A stretch of 64,000 bases of DNA from Syntrophotalea acetylenica (GCF_001888165.1 NZ_CP015455.1:620001-684000); one strand, 5' to 3'; shown: positions 17,770 to 27,469, counted from the stretch's first letter. Numbers and translations are program-made. The notes: a model not told the origin generated them from the letters alone.

Positions 17770-18672
17770 ATGTTACGAAAAAAAGATGCGATTTTGCTGC
17801 TGATCAGCTACGCCACCATGGCGCTGGGGATATTTCTGCCACAGCTGGCAAAACCGCTGTGGCATGCGCCGTCGATCTTTGTCATGGTGCTGCTGCTGTT
17901 GTCGTTTCTGGGCATCGATATGCGCGGGTTGCTCAGACACACGCTGAAAGCGCCCCTGGCCACCGCGGCGGTGCTGTTGGTCAAGACCGTTCTGATGCCC
18001 CTGCTGGTCTATGCTCTCTTCCATGTGTTCTGGCCCGGTTACGAACTGGCGGGGCTGCTGGTGGCCGGCGCCTCGACGGCCGTATTGGCCCCCTTTTTTG
18101 CCAACCTGTTCGGCGCCGATATCTTCGTGGCGGCGGCCGTGGTGATCCTTTCTTCCCTGGTGCTGCCCTTCACACTGCCGCCTCTGGTGGCCACACTTGC
18201 CGGGCAAACCATGCAGGTCGGCCTGGCGCCGATGGTGCGGATGCTGGCGGTGATGATCTTCGTGCCAGCCCTGCTTGGACGGATCTGCGCCAGATGGCTG
18301 CCGCGTACCACGGAGCGACTGTTGCGTTGCAGCTACCCTTTGTCCCTGTTCGCCGTCGGCATCACCAATGTGGGGGTTTTTTCCCGCTATTCGGGATTTT
18401 TCCTTGAACAGCCCGGTCTGGCGCTGGAGGCCATGGCTGCCGGCGGGGCTATGGTGGCCGGACTGATGGTGCTGTTCGGGGTAGCCTGCCGGCGCCTGCC
18501 TCCGGCGTTGCGGGCCACGTCGCTGGTGTGCCTGCTGTTTCCGAATTACATCCTGATTCTTGCTTTCAGTTGCGCTTTTTTCGGTCCGGTAGAGGCCACT
18601 TTTGCCGCGACTTACAGTGTTCCGTTTTTTCTGCAGCTGCTGTTTCTGAGAAACATCGCCGGTCTGGACTGA
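17770..18672 (+). CDS. Bile acid:sodium symporter (BASS) family transporter
   Basis: A 300-residue, very hydrophobic protein with about nine or ten membrane segments. The pattern resembles the BASS/ACR3 superfamily: an acidic residue after the second segment (LGIDMRGLL), VLAPFFANLFGAD with small residues in the crossover region, and YPLSLFAVGITNVGVFSRY in the C-terminal half. The substrate could be an organic anion coupled to sodium, but this is not certain. The ATG at 17770 is preferred over a GTG at 17761; neither has a clear Shine-Dalgarno sequence. It is a monocistronic gene facing the cyclophilin gene. Confidence 0.7.
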   Translation: MLRKKDAILLLISYATMALGIFLPQLAKPLWHAPSIFVMVLLLLSFLGIDMRGLLRHTLKAPLATAAVLLVKTVLMPLLVYALFHVFWPGYELAGLLVAGASTAVLAPFFANLFGADIFVAAAVVILSSLVLPFTLPPLVATLAGQTMQVGLAPMVRMLAVMIFVPALLGRICARWLPRTTERLLRCSYPLSLFAVGITNVGVFSRYSGFFLEQPGLALEAMAAGGAMVAGLMVLFGVACRRLPPALRATSLVCLLFPNYILILAFSCAFFGPVEATFAATYSVPFFLQLLFLRNIAGLD

Positions 18673-18682
18673 TACCCGTACA

Positions 18683-18720
18683 GGCAGGCTCCGTCTTGTT
18701 TCCGGGGTGCGGAGCCTGCC
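18683..18720. terminator. Stem-loop between convergent transporter and cyclophilin genes
   Basis: A perfect 11-bp stem (GGCAGGCTCCG / CGGAGCCTGCC) with a 16-base loop lies between the two convergent stops. There is no T run, so it is only a weak bidirectional terminator candidate. Confidence 0.45.
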
Positions 18721-18725
18721 AGTGC

Positions 18726-19238
18726 TCAATCGATGACCGTGACCCTGGTGATGATGACCGGCTCAAGAGGAACGTCTGCGTATCCCCCTTTGCTGGCGAC
18801 CGCCACCCGCTCAATTTCATACACAACATCCATGCCGTCCACCACCTGGCCGAACACGGCGTAGCCGAACACCGCCGGGTTGAGCCCGGCATGATCCAGG
18901 TCGCGGTTGTTTTCCGTGTTGATAAAGAACTGGGCACGGGCGCTGTCGATCTCCTCGCTGCGGGCCATGGCAATGGTGCCGGATTTGTTCTTCAGCTTGT
19001 TGCGGGCTTCGTTGACAATCGGTTCGTCGGTTGGCTTTTCCTTCATCTCGGGGGTCAGTCCCCCGCCCTGGATCATAAAGCCCTTGATGACCCGGTGAAA
19101 AATGGTGCCGTCATAGTGACCGGCACGGGCATAGCGCAGGAAGTTCTCCACGCTGACGGGCGCTTTGGCTCTGTCCAGTTCGAACAGGATTTCGCCGAAG
19201 CTCGTTTCCATCTGGATCAGGGGGTTGGAGACGCTCAT
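18726..19238 (-). CDS. Peptidyl-prolyl cis-trans isomerase, cyclophilin type
   Basis: A 170-residue cytoplasmic cyclophilin that catalyses cis-trans isomerisation of proline peptide bonds. The catalytic Arg is in FHRVIKGFMIQGG, and the binding surface includes GTIAMARS, SARAQFFINTENN and VFGQVVDGMDVV. There is no signal peptide, so it corresponds to the cytosolic PpiB type and not PpiA. GGAGG lies eight bases upstream of the ATG. It is followed, in the opposite orientation of reading, by the dehydrogenase gene further right with its own start. Confidence 0.93.
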   Translation of the reverse strand: MSVSNPLIQMETSFGEILFELDRAKAPVSVENFLRYARAGHYDGTIFHRVIKGFMIQGGGLTPEMKEKPTDEPIVNEARNKLKNKSGTIAMARSEEIDSARAQFFINTENNRDLDHAGLNPAVFGYAVFGQVVDGMDVVYEIERVAVASKGGYADVPLEPVIITRVTVID

Positions 19239-19313
19239 GAATTGGTACCTCCGATCATGTCGGGATGAGATGGCTGGTGGGACAGGTATCGCATCGCTCT
19301 GGCGTACGCCCGC

Positions 19314-20390
19314 TCAGTTGCCCAGCGCCTCCCAGACTTCCAGTTTCGATTTGACGCGGCGGATCACTTCCTCGGTGAATTCGGTCGTGGTGCAGCTGCC
19401 GCCGAGATCCGGTGTGCTGACGCCCCGATGCACCGCTTCGAAGACCGATTCATAAATGGCGCGGGCCGCCCGGTGGGCGTTGCGGTGGTCGATGTAGCGG
19501 AGCAGCGCGCCGCCAGCCAGTATCATCGCCATGGGATTGGCGATATTTTTCCCTTCGAGGGACGGTGCGGTACCGTGGGGCGCTTCGGCCATCACCACGG
19601 CCGGCTCCCAGTTTTCATCAAAGGACAGCAGCAGGGATTCGGCGCCGGCGATAGAGCCGAACATCTGCAGGACAAAGTCGCTCAGGCAGTCGCCATCCCG
19701 GTTCAAGGCCGGTATCACCATGCCGTCACCGCCGTTGATCAGCAGCAGGGCATAGGTTGCATCGATAAGCTGTGGCTCGTAGGTGACGTCCGGATAGCGT
19801 TGTGCCGCGGCGTCCATTTCTTCCTTGAGCATGCCTTCGTAAATCGGGCTGACGGTGAATTTGGGGCCGCCGAACACCTTGACCCCGAGTTTGCGCGCGT
19901 GGCGGAAAGAAAATTCGGCAACCGCGTGACAGTGGCGGCGGGTGATGCGCTCGGTACGGAAAGCGACCTCATCGAGGCCGTCGCCCTGCCGGGACTCCTC
20001 GGCACCATAGGCATCTCCGACAGCCATGCGCACCACCGATATCGGTGCGTAGGCGCCGCCGGCGGGGCGCACGCCAGGAATGCGGCGCCCGGTGCGAACG
20101 ATGACGGTGCCGTTTACCTCGTCGCGAAGAATGGCGTTGGGGCTGCCGACGTCGCCCTTCACGGCCGGTGTGATGGTGGCGGCCTTGAGCCCCAAACCGG
20201 TTTGCTTCATGGCTGCGGCAGCTTCATGGACAACCCGGTTTTTGGTTTTGCGGCGGTTTTCCAGGCTCAGATCGAAATGCTCAAACATTACCGGGACTCC
20301 CGTTACGTCGGGAGCGAGTACGCGCAGGGCTTCAATGAGCAGTTCCTGGCCGGTCTGGTCGCCGTCGAGAACGGTGATGGTTGGTGTCAT
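19314..20390 (-). CDS. Isocitrate/isopropylmalate dehydrogenase family protein
   Basis: A 358-residue beta-decarboxylating dehydrogenase. The N-terminal turn, usually GDGIGPE, reads LDGDQTGQE. The substrate-binding arginines are in IVRTGRRIPG, the catalytic Lys is in FGGPKFTVSPIYEG, and the metal-binding Asp positions are in LNRDGDCLSDFV. The NAD(P) loop is AEAPHGTAPSLEGKNIANPMA. All key positions are present, but spacing and sequence differ from standard IDH, LeuB and tartrate dehydrogenase, and the usual LYGDILSD reads DGDCLSD. It could act on isocitrate, homoisocitrate or a related malate. GAGAGGT precedes the ATG. No leu or TCA gene lies next to it. Confidence 0.8.
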   Translation of the reverse strand: MTPTITVLDGDQTGQELLIEALRVLAPDVTGVPVMFEHFDLSLENRRKTKNRVVHEAAAAMKQTGLGLKAATITPAVKGDVGSPNAILRDEVNGTVIVRTGRRIPGVRPAGGAYAPISVVRMAVGDAYGAEESRQGDGLDEVAFRTERITRRHCHAVAEFSFRHARKLGVKVFGGPKFTVSPIYEGMLKEEMDAAAQRYPDVTYEPQLIDATYALLLINGGDGMVIPALNRDGDCLSDFVLQMFGSIAGAESLLLSFDENWEPAVVMAEAPHGTAPSLEGKNIANPMAMILAGGALLRYIDHRNAHRAARAIYESVFEAVHRGVSTPDLGGSCTTTEFTEEVIRRVKSKLEVWEALGN

Positions 20391-20664
20391 GGGACCTCTC
20401 AGTTGGGATGATGCGGCAAAATGCTTTTCACTTTGTGGCAGCCGGTTAGCGTCGACCGGCTGCGATTATACTTTTTGCGTAGCACCGAGAGTTCCTGCCC
20501 GCGGCTTGCGAATCTGCCCCATGCAGGAAATTCTCGGGGCACCAATTTAATACACCCGGCAAGAAATGTCATGCCTGTTCGCAGGCAGATGGGCCACCGC
20601 CGGAAATCCCGGCCATTTTTGACGCGGCACGAAAAGGCTCTTTCAGGGGCGAGAGGTCTGGGTT

Positions 20665-21429
20665 ATGCTGCCAGGCATGAATACAGATGTTTCTGAAAGG
20701 ATCAGTGTGATCCTCGTGGAGCCGCAGAATCCGGGCAATATCGGTATGGTGGCCCGCGCCATGGGCAATTTCGGGGTTGGCGATCTGCGTCTGGTCAACC
20801 CGTGCCCACATTTGCATCCCGAGGCCCGCAAGTTTGCCGTGGGTGCCGCCCCTTTGCTTGGCCGCGCCCGCCTGTATGCCGACCTGAACACGGCATTGGC
20901 GGACCTGCCCCTGGCGATAGCGGCGACCCGCCGCCCCGGAAAGCTGCGCGGCGAGTTGCTAGATGTGGCGGAGGCCGCCAATCTGGCGCTTTCCCTTCCG
21001 GGGGATGAGCGGCTCGGGCTGGTTTTCGGCCGCGAGGATTCGGGCCTGACCAGCGCGGAAGTTTCCCTGTGCACCCATAGCGCCGCCATCGCCACCGCCG
21101 AGCAGGTCGGATCCATGAATCTGGCCCAGGCGGTGCTGCTGTTCCTGTATGAGTTCACTCGCTCGCCCCGTGTTCTGCCTGCAGCCCCACAGCCTGCCGG
21201 GCAGCGGCCGGCAGCCGCGGAATGCGAGGCGCTGTTTGCGCAGATGGAAAGCGTTCTCACGCGGATCGCTTTTCTCAATCCCGCCCGCCCGGCCGCCGTC
21301 ATGAACCGCCTGCGCCGCATGCTGCATCAGGCCGCTATCGACAGGGAAGATCTGTTGCTGCTGCGTGGTATGTGGACCCAGTTGTCGTGGAGCATCAACG
21401 ATTGGCGGGGGCGCAAGCGCGGGGAATGA
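20665..21429 (+). CDS. trmJ: tRNA (cytidine/uridine-2'-O-)-methyltransferase TrmJ-like
   Basis: A 254-residue SPOUT-class methyltransferase. The knot motifs are intact: NPGNIGMVARAMGNFG near residue 27, LGLVFGREDSGLTSAEV in the middle, and SMNLAQAVLLFLYE near residue 153. The length and helical C-terminal extension fit TrmJ, which methylates position 32 of certain tRNAs using S-adenosylmethionine. GAGAGG lies eight bases before the ATG at 20665; an in-frame ATG at 20677 is an alternative. It is monocistronic as far as can be seen. Confidence 0.88.
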   Translation: MLPGMNTDVSERISVILVEPQNPGNIGMVARAMGNFGVGDLRLVNPCPHLHPEARKFAVGAAPLLGRARLYADLNTALADLPLAIAATRRPGKLRGELLDVAEAANLALSLPGDERLGLVFGREDSGLTSAEVSLCTHSAAIATAEQVGSMNLAQAVLLFLYEFTRSPRVLPAAPQPAGQRPAAAECEALFAQMESVLTRIAFLNPARPAAVMNRLRRMLHQAAIDREDLLLLRGMWTQLSWSINDWRGRKRGE

Positions 21430-21707
21430 GGCGCGAAGCCGCCGCAGTGCTGCCCGCCAGCCGGGGACTGCGAAATCGTCAACGGACCTATGGAATCCCG
21501 CCGCCAGGGCCACGCTTCTCTTCGCTTCTGTGCGGCCTTCCGAGGATCATTGGCGGGCCGTTTGCCGCAAAAGAGTCCGACGCCGTTTCGCATCCCTGCT
21601 TTTGGAAGGATAGGCATTTTTCTTGCTTTTAAAAACCGGGTTTGAAAGTGGAATGTTATGTTGACGCCGACGGGCGTTTGCCAGGTTTTTCGAGGAGGGA
21701 CGTGGTA

Positions 21708-22958
21708 ATGAAAAAAGTGCTGGTTGCGGAGGATTCGGGGTTTTTCGGGCGCATGCTCAAAAAAAAGCTGGAGGCGGAAACCGGCCGGCAGGTCTGCTGG
21801 GCCCGCACCATGCAGGAAGCCTGTCAATTTATTGAAGAAACGCCCGGGGGCTTTGCCGCTGGCATCGTGAATTTCAACCTTCCGGATGCGCCGGGAGGCG
21901 AAATTGTCGCCAGGCTTCGTCAGAAGCATATCCCGGTCATTGTTTTTACCAGTGTTGTCAACAAAGAAATTCGCGACCGTATATGGGAACAGAAGGTTGT
22001 GGATTATGTGTACAAAGAGGGCGCTCAAAGCCTGGATTATCTGGTGACGCTGCTCAACCGCCTGGACCGCAACGACGCAATCAAGGTCATGGTGGTGGAC
22101 GATTCGCCCCTGCAGCGACAGGTCATGGCCGATCTGCTGCGGGTGCACCGTTACCAGGTGCTGGAGGCCGCCGACGGCGGTGAAGCGCTTGAGCACCTGG
22201 CCCGGCATCCCGATATCAAACTGGTGGTTTGTGATTTTCACATGCCCCATATGGATGGTTTCGAACTGACCCAGACCATCCGCAAGACCCATTCCCAGGA
22301 GAACCTGGCCATTATTGGCATCTCGGCTCTGGGTGACAACGTCATGGCGGCCCGTTTTCTGAAATGCGGCGCCAATGATTTTATCATAAAGCAGCATTTT
22401 CTCACCGAGGAGTTCTACTGCCGCATTTCCCAGAGTATCGAAAATCTGGAAAACATTCAGGCCATTCGCACCGCGGCGACTACCGATTTCCTTACCGGCA
22501 TATCCAACCGGCGCTTTTTGTTCGAGCATGGCGACCGTATTTACAATCAGATGATGGGTTCCTGCCAGGCGCTTTGCTGTGCCGTGCTCGATATCGACCA
22601 CTTCAAGAAGGTCAACGACACCTTTGGCCACCAGGCAGGCGACCTCGCTCTGAAAAAGGTGGCGAAGCTGTTGCAGGAGGAACTGCCTGTTTCGAGTGTC
22701 GTGGCGCGTATCGGTGGCGAGGAGTTCTGCGCTCTGGTGCCGGGCGGCAAGGAAGAGGTGGTGCCCCTGTTCGAAGGGATACGTTGTGCCATCGCCGATC
22801 TGCCTCTGTGCATGGCGAGCGACAGCGAATCGATCCGGATCACGGTTTCCATCGGCATCAGTTCCGAGCCGGGGCGCAATCTGCTCGATATGCTCAGCCG
22901 GGCCGATGCCTATCTTTACCAGGCCAAAAAGGAGGGCCGGGATCGCGTCGTTTTTTAA
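21708..22958 (+). CDS. Two-receiver diguanylate cyclase-type response regulator (REC-REC-GGEEF)
   Basis: A 416-residue protein with two receiver domains and a GGDEF domain. In the first receiver (about 1-120) the acidic pair is present (VAEDSGFF), but the phospho-acceptor position reads VNFNLPD, with Asn for Asp. The second receiver (about 127-245) has an intact acceptor (VVCDFHMPHMDG). The GGDEF domain (about 255-416) has DIDHFKKVNDTFGHQAGD and the active-site loop RIGGEEF, so c-di-GMP synthesis is likely. There is no RxxD inhibitory site five residues before GGEEF. The start at 21708 has GAGGAGGG upstream. It would convert a phosphorelay signal into c-di-GMP. Confidence 0.9.
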   Translation: MKKVLVAEDSGFFGRMLKKKLEAETGRQVCWARTMQEACQFIEETPGGFAAGIVNFNLPDAPGGEIVARLRQKHIPVIVFTSVVNKEIRDRIWEQKVVDYVYKEGAQSLDYLVTLLNRLDRNDAIKVMVVDDSPLQRQVMADLLRVHRYQVLEAADGGEALEHLARHPDIKLVVCDFHMPHMDGFELTQTIRKTHSQENLAIIGISALGDNVMAARFLKCGANDFIIKQHFLTEEFYCRISQSIENLENIQAIRTAATTDFLTGISNRRFLFEHGDRIYNQMMGSCQALCCAVLDIDHFKKVNDTFGHQAGDLALKKVAKLLQEELPVSSVVARIGGEEFCALVPGGKEEVVPLFEGIRCAIADLPLCMASDSESIRITVSIGISSEPGRNLLDMLSRADAYLYQAKKEGRDRVVF

Positions 22959-23057
22959 CGCGCCTCTGCTTGCAAAGCATGCAGGACATGGCTAGTCTTG
23001 AACGTGAACGGCAATTTTCCCCGGAGACTTTTCCCGTCTTAAAAGAGGAGACAGGTC

Positions 23058-23804
23058 ATGACGTGCATCGGTAAAAGGCTGGCAGGCAGAATCAGCGCGG
23101 CGGGTATGTTGTTGATGCTTTTTTCAGTTCCTGCCCTGGCCGGATTCGAGGATTTTTTCAAGGGGGTGAAGGATGTCTTTAGTGGAGGGGCGTCGCTTTC
23201 CGAGGGCGATATCGCCTCCGGACTCAAGGAGGCCCTGGTGATCGGCACCCAGAACGCCGTCGCCGATGTCGGCCGGGAAGGGGGCTATTTCAACAATCCC
23301 GAAATCCGCATCCCGTTGCCCGGTCCTCTGCAAAAATCGGAGAAATTGCTGCGCCTGGCCGGCTACGGTGCGCAGGTCGATGCTTTTTCGCAGAGCATGA
23401 ACCGCGCCGCCGAAGCGGCGGCTCCTCAGGCCAAGGAGATTTTCTGGCAGGCGATAGGGGATATGAGTATCGAGGACGCCCGGCAGATTCTCGGCGGCGG
23501 TGACACGGCGGCGACCGATTATTTCAAGAACAAAACCAGCGGCAGGCTGCAGGAACTGTTCGGTCCGGTGGTACACGACTCCCTCGCCGGTGTCGGCGCA
23601 ACCCGCTATTTCCAGGATCTGGACGCCAGGCTGAAGGCCCTGCCCTTCGGTGAAAGCCTGGGGCTGGATCTCGACAGCTATGTAACGGATCAGGCCCTGA
23701 ACGGGCTGTTTTACGTGGTCGGCGAGGAAGAGCGCAAGATCCGGGAAAATCCCGCTGCCCGGACCACGGAGTTGCTCAAGAAAGTATTCGGCGCCGCGCG
23801 CTGA
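23058..23804 (+). CDS. DUF4197 domain protein, exported
   Basis: A 248-residue protein with a clear Sec signal peptide (hydrophobic core about 14-27, likely cleavage after VPALA). The mature part begins with LSEGDIASGLKEALVIGTQNAV and GGYFNNPEIRIPLPGPLQKSEKLLR and ends with ALNGLFYVVGEEERKIRENP, the typical landmarks of DUF4197. The family function is not known to me. AAAAGAGGAGAC precedes the ATG. It lies 99 bp after the GGEEF gene and is followed by a strong terminator, so it may be the last gene of that transcript. Confidence 0.85.
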   Translation: MTCIGKRLAGRISAAGMLLMLFSVPALAGFEDFFKGVKDVFSGGASLSEGDIASGLKEALVIGTQNAVADVGREGGYFNNPEIRIPLPGPLQKSEKLLRLAGYGAQVDAFSQSMNRAAEAAAPQAKEIFWQAIGDMSIEDARQILGGGDTAATDYFKNKTSGRLQELFGPVVHDSLAGVGATRYFQDLDARLKALPFGESLGLDLDSYVTDQALNGLFYVVGEEERKIRENPAARTTELLKKVFGAAR

Positions 23805-23876
23805 GTGTGCCATGACGGGCGCCGATGGCGCCGGCATTGACCTTTTGTTGCGAATTACGCTATGATTCTTCGTCCA

Positions 23877-23902
23877 TCGGGCCTTAAGGCCCGGTTTTTT
23901 TT
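23877..23902 (+). terminator. Intrinsic terminator upstream of prfC
   Basis: CGGGCC-TTAA-GGCCCG (23878-23893) is followed by eight T residues. It would end the DUF4197 transcript; because it sits only about 25 bp before the prfC start, it could also act as an attenuator if transcription enters prfC from upstream. Confidence 0.85.
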
Positions 23903-23925
23903 CATTCAAGGCATGAGGAATCACT

Positions 23926-25512
23926 GTGAACAGGAACCACCGCAAGGAAGTCGACCGCCGGCGCACATTCGGTATCATCAGTCATCCCGATGCCGGCAAA
24001 ACCACCCTGACCGAAAAACTGCTGCTGTTCGGCGGCGCGATCCAGATGGCCGGCGCCGTCAAGGCGCGCAAGGCTGCGCGTCACGCCACCAGCGACTGGA
24101 TGGCCATGGAGCAGGAGCGCGGCATCTCGGTGACGTCGTCGGTGATGAAATTCAATTATCGCGACTACGAGATCAATCTGCTCGATACGCCCGGCCACCA
24201 GGACTTTTCCGAAGACACCTATCGTGTTCTGACCGCGGTGGACAGCGCGCTGATGGTTATCGACAGTGCCAAGGGGGTCGAGACCCAGACGCAGAAGCTG
24301 ATGGAGGTCTGCCGCATGCGCAACACCCCCATCATGACCTTCATCAACAAACTCGACCGCGAAGGGCGCGAGCCCCTCGATCTGCTGGCCGATATCGAAG
24401 AAACCCTGCAGGTCGAATGCGCGCCGCTGTCCTGGCCTATCGGCATGGGCAAGCGTTTTCGCGGCACCTATAACCTCTATCGCAAGCAGCTGTGTCTGTT
24501 TACCGCCGGCCAGGAGACGCGGCCCCAGGATCTGGTGGTGATCGAGGATCTCGACGATCCGCGCGTCGACGAGCTGCTGGGCAGCCAGGGCGATCAGCTG
24601 CGCGAGGACATCGCGCTGCTGGAAGGAGCCGCGAACCCCTTCGAGCCTGCCGAATACCTCAAGGGCAACCAGACGCCGGTGTTTTTTGGCAGCGCCATCA
24701 ATAATTTCGGTGTCCAGGAAATGCTCGATGCCTTCGTCGAGCAGGCGCCGCCGCCGCGCCCCGCCGCGACCACCACCCGCGAGGTATCCCCCTACGAGGA
24801 GGATTTTTCCGGCTTCGTATTCAAGATCCAGGCAAACATGGATCCGGCGCACCGCGACCGCATCGCCTTCTTCCGCGTCTGCTCCGGCACCTTCCATCGC
24901 GGCATGAAGGTACGGCATCATCGCATCGGCAAGGATGTGAACATTGCCAATGCCACCATTTTCATGGCGCAGGACCGCACCAACGTCGAAGAGGCCTATC
25001 CCGGCGACATCATCGGCATCCACAATCACGGCACCATCAAGATCGGTGACACCTTTACCGACAAGGAACCCCTCAAGTTCACCGGCATTCCCAACTTCGC
25101 ACCGGAACATTTCCGTCGCGTGCGGCTGAAAAATCCCCTCAAGAGCAAACAGCTGGAAAAGGGTCTGCTGCAGCTGGCCGAGGAAGGCGCCGTGCAGCTG
25201 TTCCGCCCGCTGTTCAACACCGATTACATTCTCGGCGCGGTAGGGGTGCTGCAGTTCGACGTAATCATGGCGCGGCTCAAGACTGAATACGGCGTCGACG
25301 CCATCTATGAAGGGGTGGAATACGCCACCGCCCGCTGGGTGGAATGTGACGACCGCAAGCTGCTGGATGATTTTGAAAAGAAAAATCAGGTCAACCTCGC
25401 CCGCGATGCCGAGGGCAAGCTGGCCTACCTCGCATCGAGCGAATGGCGCCTCGGGCACACCATGGAGCAGTGGCCCGGAATCGTTTTTCACAAGACGCGG
25501 GAGCACAATTAG
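23926..25512 (+). CDS. prfC: Peptide chain release factor 3
   Basis: A 528-residue translational GTPase, the normal RF3 length. It recycles RF1 and RF2 after termination. The G motifs are all visible: G1 [12 protein letters not shown] near residue 19, G3 [14 protein letters not shown] near residue 88, and G4 INKLDREG near residue 143. Domain II and the C-terminal [19 protein letters not shown] are typical. The start is GTG, with GAGGAA upstream. Right after the stop begins a lone copy of the repeat-family palindrome (25511-25541). Confidence 0.96.
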   Translation: MNRNHRKEVDRRRTFGIISHPDAGKTTLTEKLLLFGGAIQMAGAVKARKAARHATSDWMAMEQERGISVTSSVMKFNYRDYEINLLDTPGHQDFSEDTYRVLTAVDSALMVIDSAKGVETQTQKLMEVCRMRNTPIMTFINKLDREGREPLDLLADIEETLQVECAPLSWPIGMGKRFRGTYNLYRKQLCLFTAGQETRPQDLVVIEDLDDPRVDELLGSQGDQLREDIALLEGAANPFEPAEYLKGNQTPVFFGSAINNFGVQEMLDAFVEQAPPPRPAATTTREVSPYEEDFSGFVFKIQANMDPAHRDRIAFFRVCSGTFHRGMKVRHHRIGKDVNIANATIFMAQDRTNVEEAYPGDIIGIHNHGTIKIGDTFTDKEPLKFTGIPNFAPEHFRRVRLKNPLKSKQLEKGLLQLAEEGAVQLFRPLFNTDYILGAVGVLQFDVIMARLKTEYGVDAIYEGVEYATARWVECDDRKLLDDFEKKNQVNLARDAEGKLAYLASSEWRLGHTMEQWPGIVFHKTREHN

Positions 25513-25541
25513 TATTCATCCTGAATTTCCGGATGAATACT
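25511..25541. repeat. Solitary palindromic end of the dispersed repeat (copy E)
   Basis: AGTATTCATCC and GGATGAATACT form perfect 11-bp arms around TGAATTTCC-type spacer bases. It matches the right-hand palindrome of copies A-D but without the rest of the element. It overlaps the last base pairs of prfC and could work as a simple hairpin at the transcript end. Confidence 0.75.
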
Positions 25542-25713
25542 GAAAACAGGGCAGACAGCAGCGGGGCGTATGAAACGTCCGGATGGGTGCGGCATCCGCG
25601 ATATTTAAGGCAAAGATTGAAAAACAGGGTAGAATTGTTACGGGTTACCAACCGGAAACGGTTCTTTTTTGCCTTGATAATCATTTGCAGTCACTTACAG
25701 GAGGCCGACACTT

Positions 25714-27138
25714 ATGCTGACCACCTCCCGCTCGCACCAGAATCTGGGTCCGGTAATTTTCTCCCTTGTTTTGACCCTGGCCCTCTGGCTGGGCAGCAAG
25801 TGGTACTTCAACGAGGGGTTCGACAACTTCTACAAATATCCGGCCAAGGCTGCCTCCCTGCTGGCGACGGTGCTTATGTGCTGGTGCATCGTGCTGTCGG
25901 CCCGGATGGCGTTTTTCGAAGACTATTTCGGCGGACTCGACAAGGTTTATCAGGTTCACAAGCGCCTTGGAAAAGCGGCGTTTTTTCTGATCCTGGCGCA
26001 TCCACTCTTTCTGGCTCTGGACCGGATGCCCGACGTCCCGGCATTTCTGCGACGTTTGTGGTTTCTTGCGCCGGGCGGTGACCGGTATCTTGCGGGGCAC
26101 AACCTGGGGGTTGCCTCCTTGCTGCTGATGGCGGGGCTGCTGGCGGTTACCCTGTGGATCAGGATCCCCTACCATCGCTGGAAGAGAAGTCACGAGTGGT
26201 TCGGCCTGGTTCTGCTGGCGGTCATGGCGCACGTCATCGTTGTGGATCGGGACATTGCCCGTTACCCCTTGCTCGGTCTATGGATGTATGCCCTGCTCGG
26301 CCTGGCGGCGCTGGCGTATCTTTATATCCGGTTTTTCTATGCCAGGTACGGGCCCCGTTATGCCTACTGCGTCGACGATATAGAGAAACATGGCGATATT
26401 CTGCAAATCACCTTTGCTCCTGAAGGGCAGAGGATGGACTTCAAGCCAAGCCAGTTCATCTATCTGGTGGTTCATAAGCAGGGCATTGCCGCTGAGCCGC
26501 ATCCCTATTCCATCGCTTGCGGGTACAACCGGGACTCCCGCTTCAAGCTCGGGATCAAGCAAGTCGGGGACCACACCCGCAGTCTCGATCGGCTTGAAAA
26601 AAACGATGCCGTGAGTGTTTACGGTCCCTACGGTCGCTTTAGCGACCGGTTCCTGGCTGCCGATCGGGATTGCGTGTTTATCGGCGGCGGCATCGGCATC
26701 ACGCCTTTCCTCGGCATGTGGCATGTCGCCCTGCATTCCGAAGAGCGTTTGTCTTTGGACGAAGCCGGCGAGAAGCTCATGGAAATGCATCCGGAATGCA
26801 TCCGAAACTGGAAAAGCCCCCTCGTTTCCCTTTTCTACGTCTGCATCACCGAAGACCAGGCCTGCTTTGACAATGATATAAAACATGAGGTGATTCAGAG
26901 CCATTTTCACGGATTTAAAGCCTTTGAGGAGCGCGGTCATTACTATGAACTGTATCTTGCCGACCGGCAGGGTTTGATTACCGCGGAATACATCGACAGC
27001 CGGGTAAGAGAGGGAGTGCGGGACAAAAATATTTTCCTGTGCGGACCGACACCCATGGTTTCGGCCCTGGTCGCTCAGTTCAAGACCCTTGGCGTGTCCG
27101 AAGAACATATCATCCTGGAGGACTTCAATCTTTTTTAG
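25714..27138 (+). CDS. Ferric reductase-like transmembrane flavoprotein
   Basis: A 474-residue membrane flavocytochrome of the NOX/ferric reductase superfamily. About six membrane segments fill the first 210 residues. Two helices each carry a spaced His pair (VHKRLGKAAFFLILAHP and HEWFGLVLLAVMAH), as expected for two stacked hemes b. The cytoplasmic half has an FAD site (PHPYSIACG), GPYGRF, an NAD(P) nucleotide site (IGGGIGITPFLGM) and FLCGPTPMVSAL. It probably moves electrons from NAD(P)H across the inner membrane to a metal or to a periplasmic acceptor. AGGAGG precedes the ATG. No neighbouring partner gene is evident. Confidence 0.85.
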   Translation: MLTTSRSHQNLGPVIFSLVLTLALWLGSKWYFNEGFDNFYKYPAKAASLLATVLMCWCIVLSARMAFFEDYFGGLDKVYQVHKRLGKAAFFLILAHPLFLALDRMPDVPAFLRRLWFLAPGGDRYLAGHNLGVASLLLMAGLLAVTLWIRIPYHRWKRSHEWFGLVLLAVMAHVIVVDRDIARYPLLGLWMYALLGLAALAYLYIRFFYARYGPRYAYCVDDIEKHGDILQITFAPEGQRMDFKPSQFIYLVVHKQGIAAEPHPYSIACGYNRDSRFKLGIKQVGDHTRSLDRLEKNDAVSVYGPYGRFSDRFLAADRDCVFIGGGIGITPFLGMWHVALHSEERLSLDEAGEKLMEMHPECIRNWKSPLVSLFYVCITEDQACFDNDIKHEVIQSHFHGFKAFEERGHYYELYLADRQGLITAEYIDSRVREGVRDKNIFLCGPTPMVSALVAQFKTLGVSEEHIILEDFNLF

Positions 27139-27469
27139 TCAGGCTGTTTTCAACAGGTCTCTCCATCGTGTTGCTGCAGGTTAAGGACCAATCACGTTAC
27201 TGAGCTGCTATGTGCAATGTCAAGGCTGCAGGGTGTCAGGGCATATCCATACGTGCCCGCTGTGGCCGGAAAATAGAGGGGTTTTTATCAATTCAGGCTA
27301 GCGGGCTCAAAAGGCAGGGTTCGTGGAAAGCAATGATTTGAAGGGGACGCCAGGTGTTACAAGGATGTGCCCGATGGTCAGGAAGAGGGAAAACCAGGCG
27401 GTACATAAACGGACAGGACCGGGGTAGCCGGTCCTGTCCGTTTTGCATGAGTCTGTTTTGGCTGCGGTG
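27139..27469. other. Intergenic region between convergent ferric-reductase and ompA genes
   Basis: About 330 bp without ribosome sites or conserved-looking frames. Apart from the stem-loop at 27411-27439 nothing is recognised. The composition is less GC-rich than the neighbouring genes. Confidence 0.5.
27411..27445. terminator. Bidirectional terminator candidate at the ompA 3' end
   Basis: A perfect 11-bp stem, GGACAGGACCG / CGGTCCTGTCC, has a 7-base loop and GTTTT on the plus side and GTTTA on the minus side. It lies about 30 bp past the minus-strand ompA stop. Confidence 0.7.
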
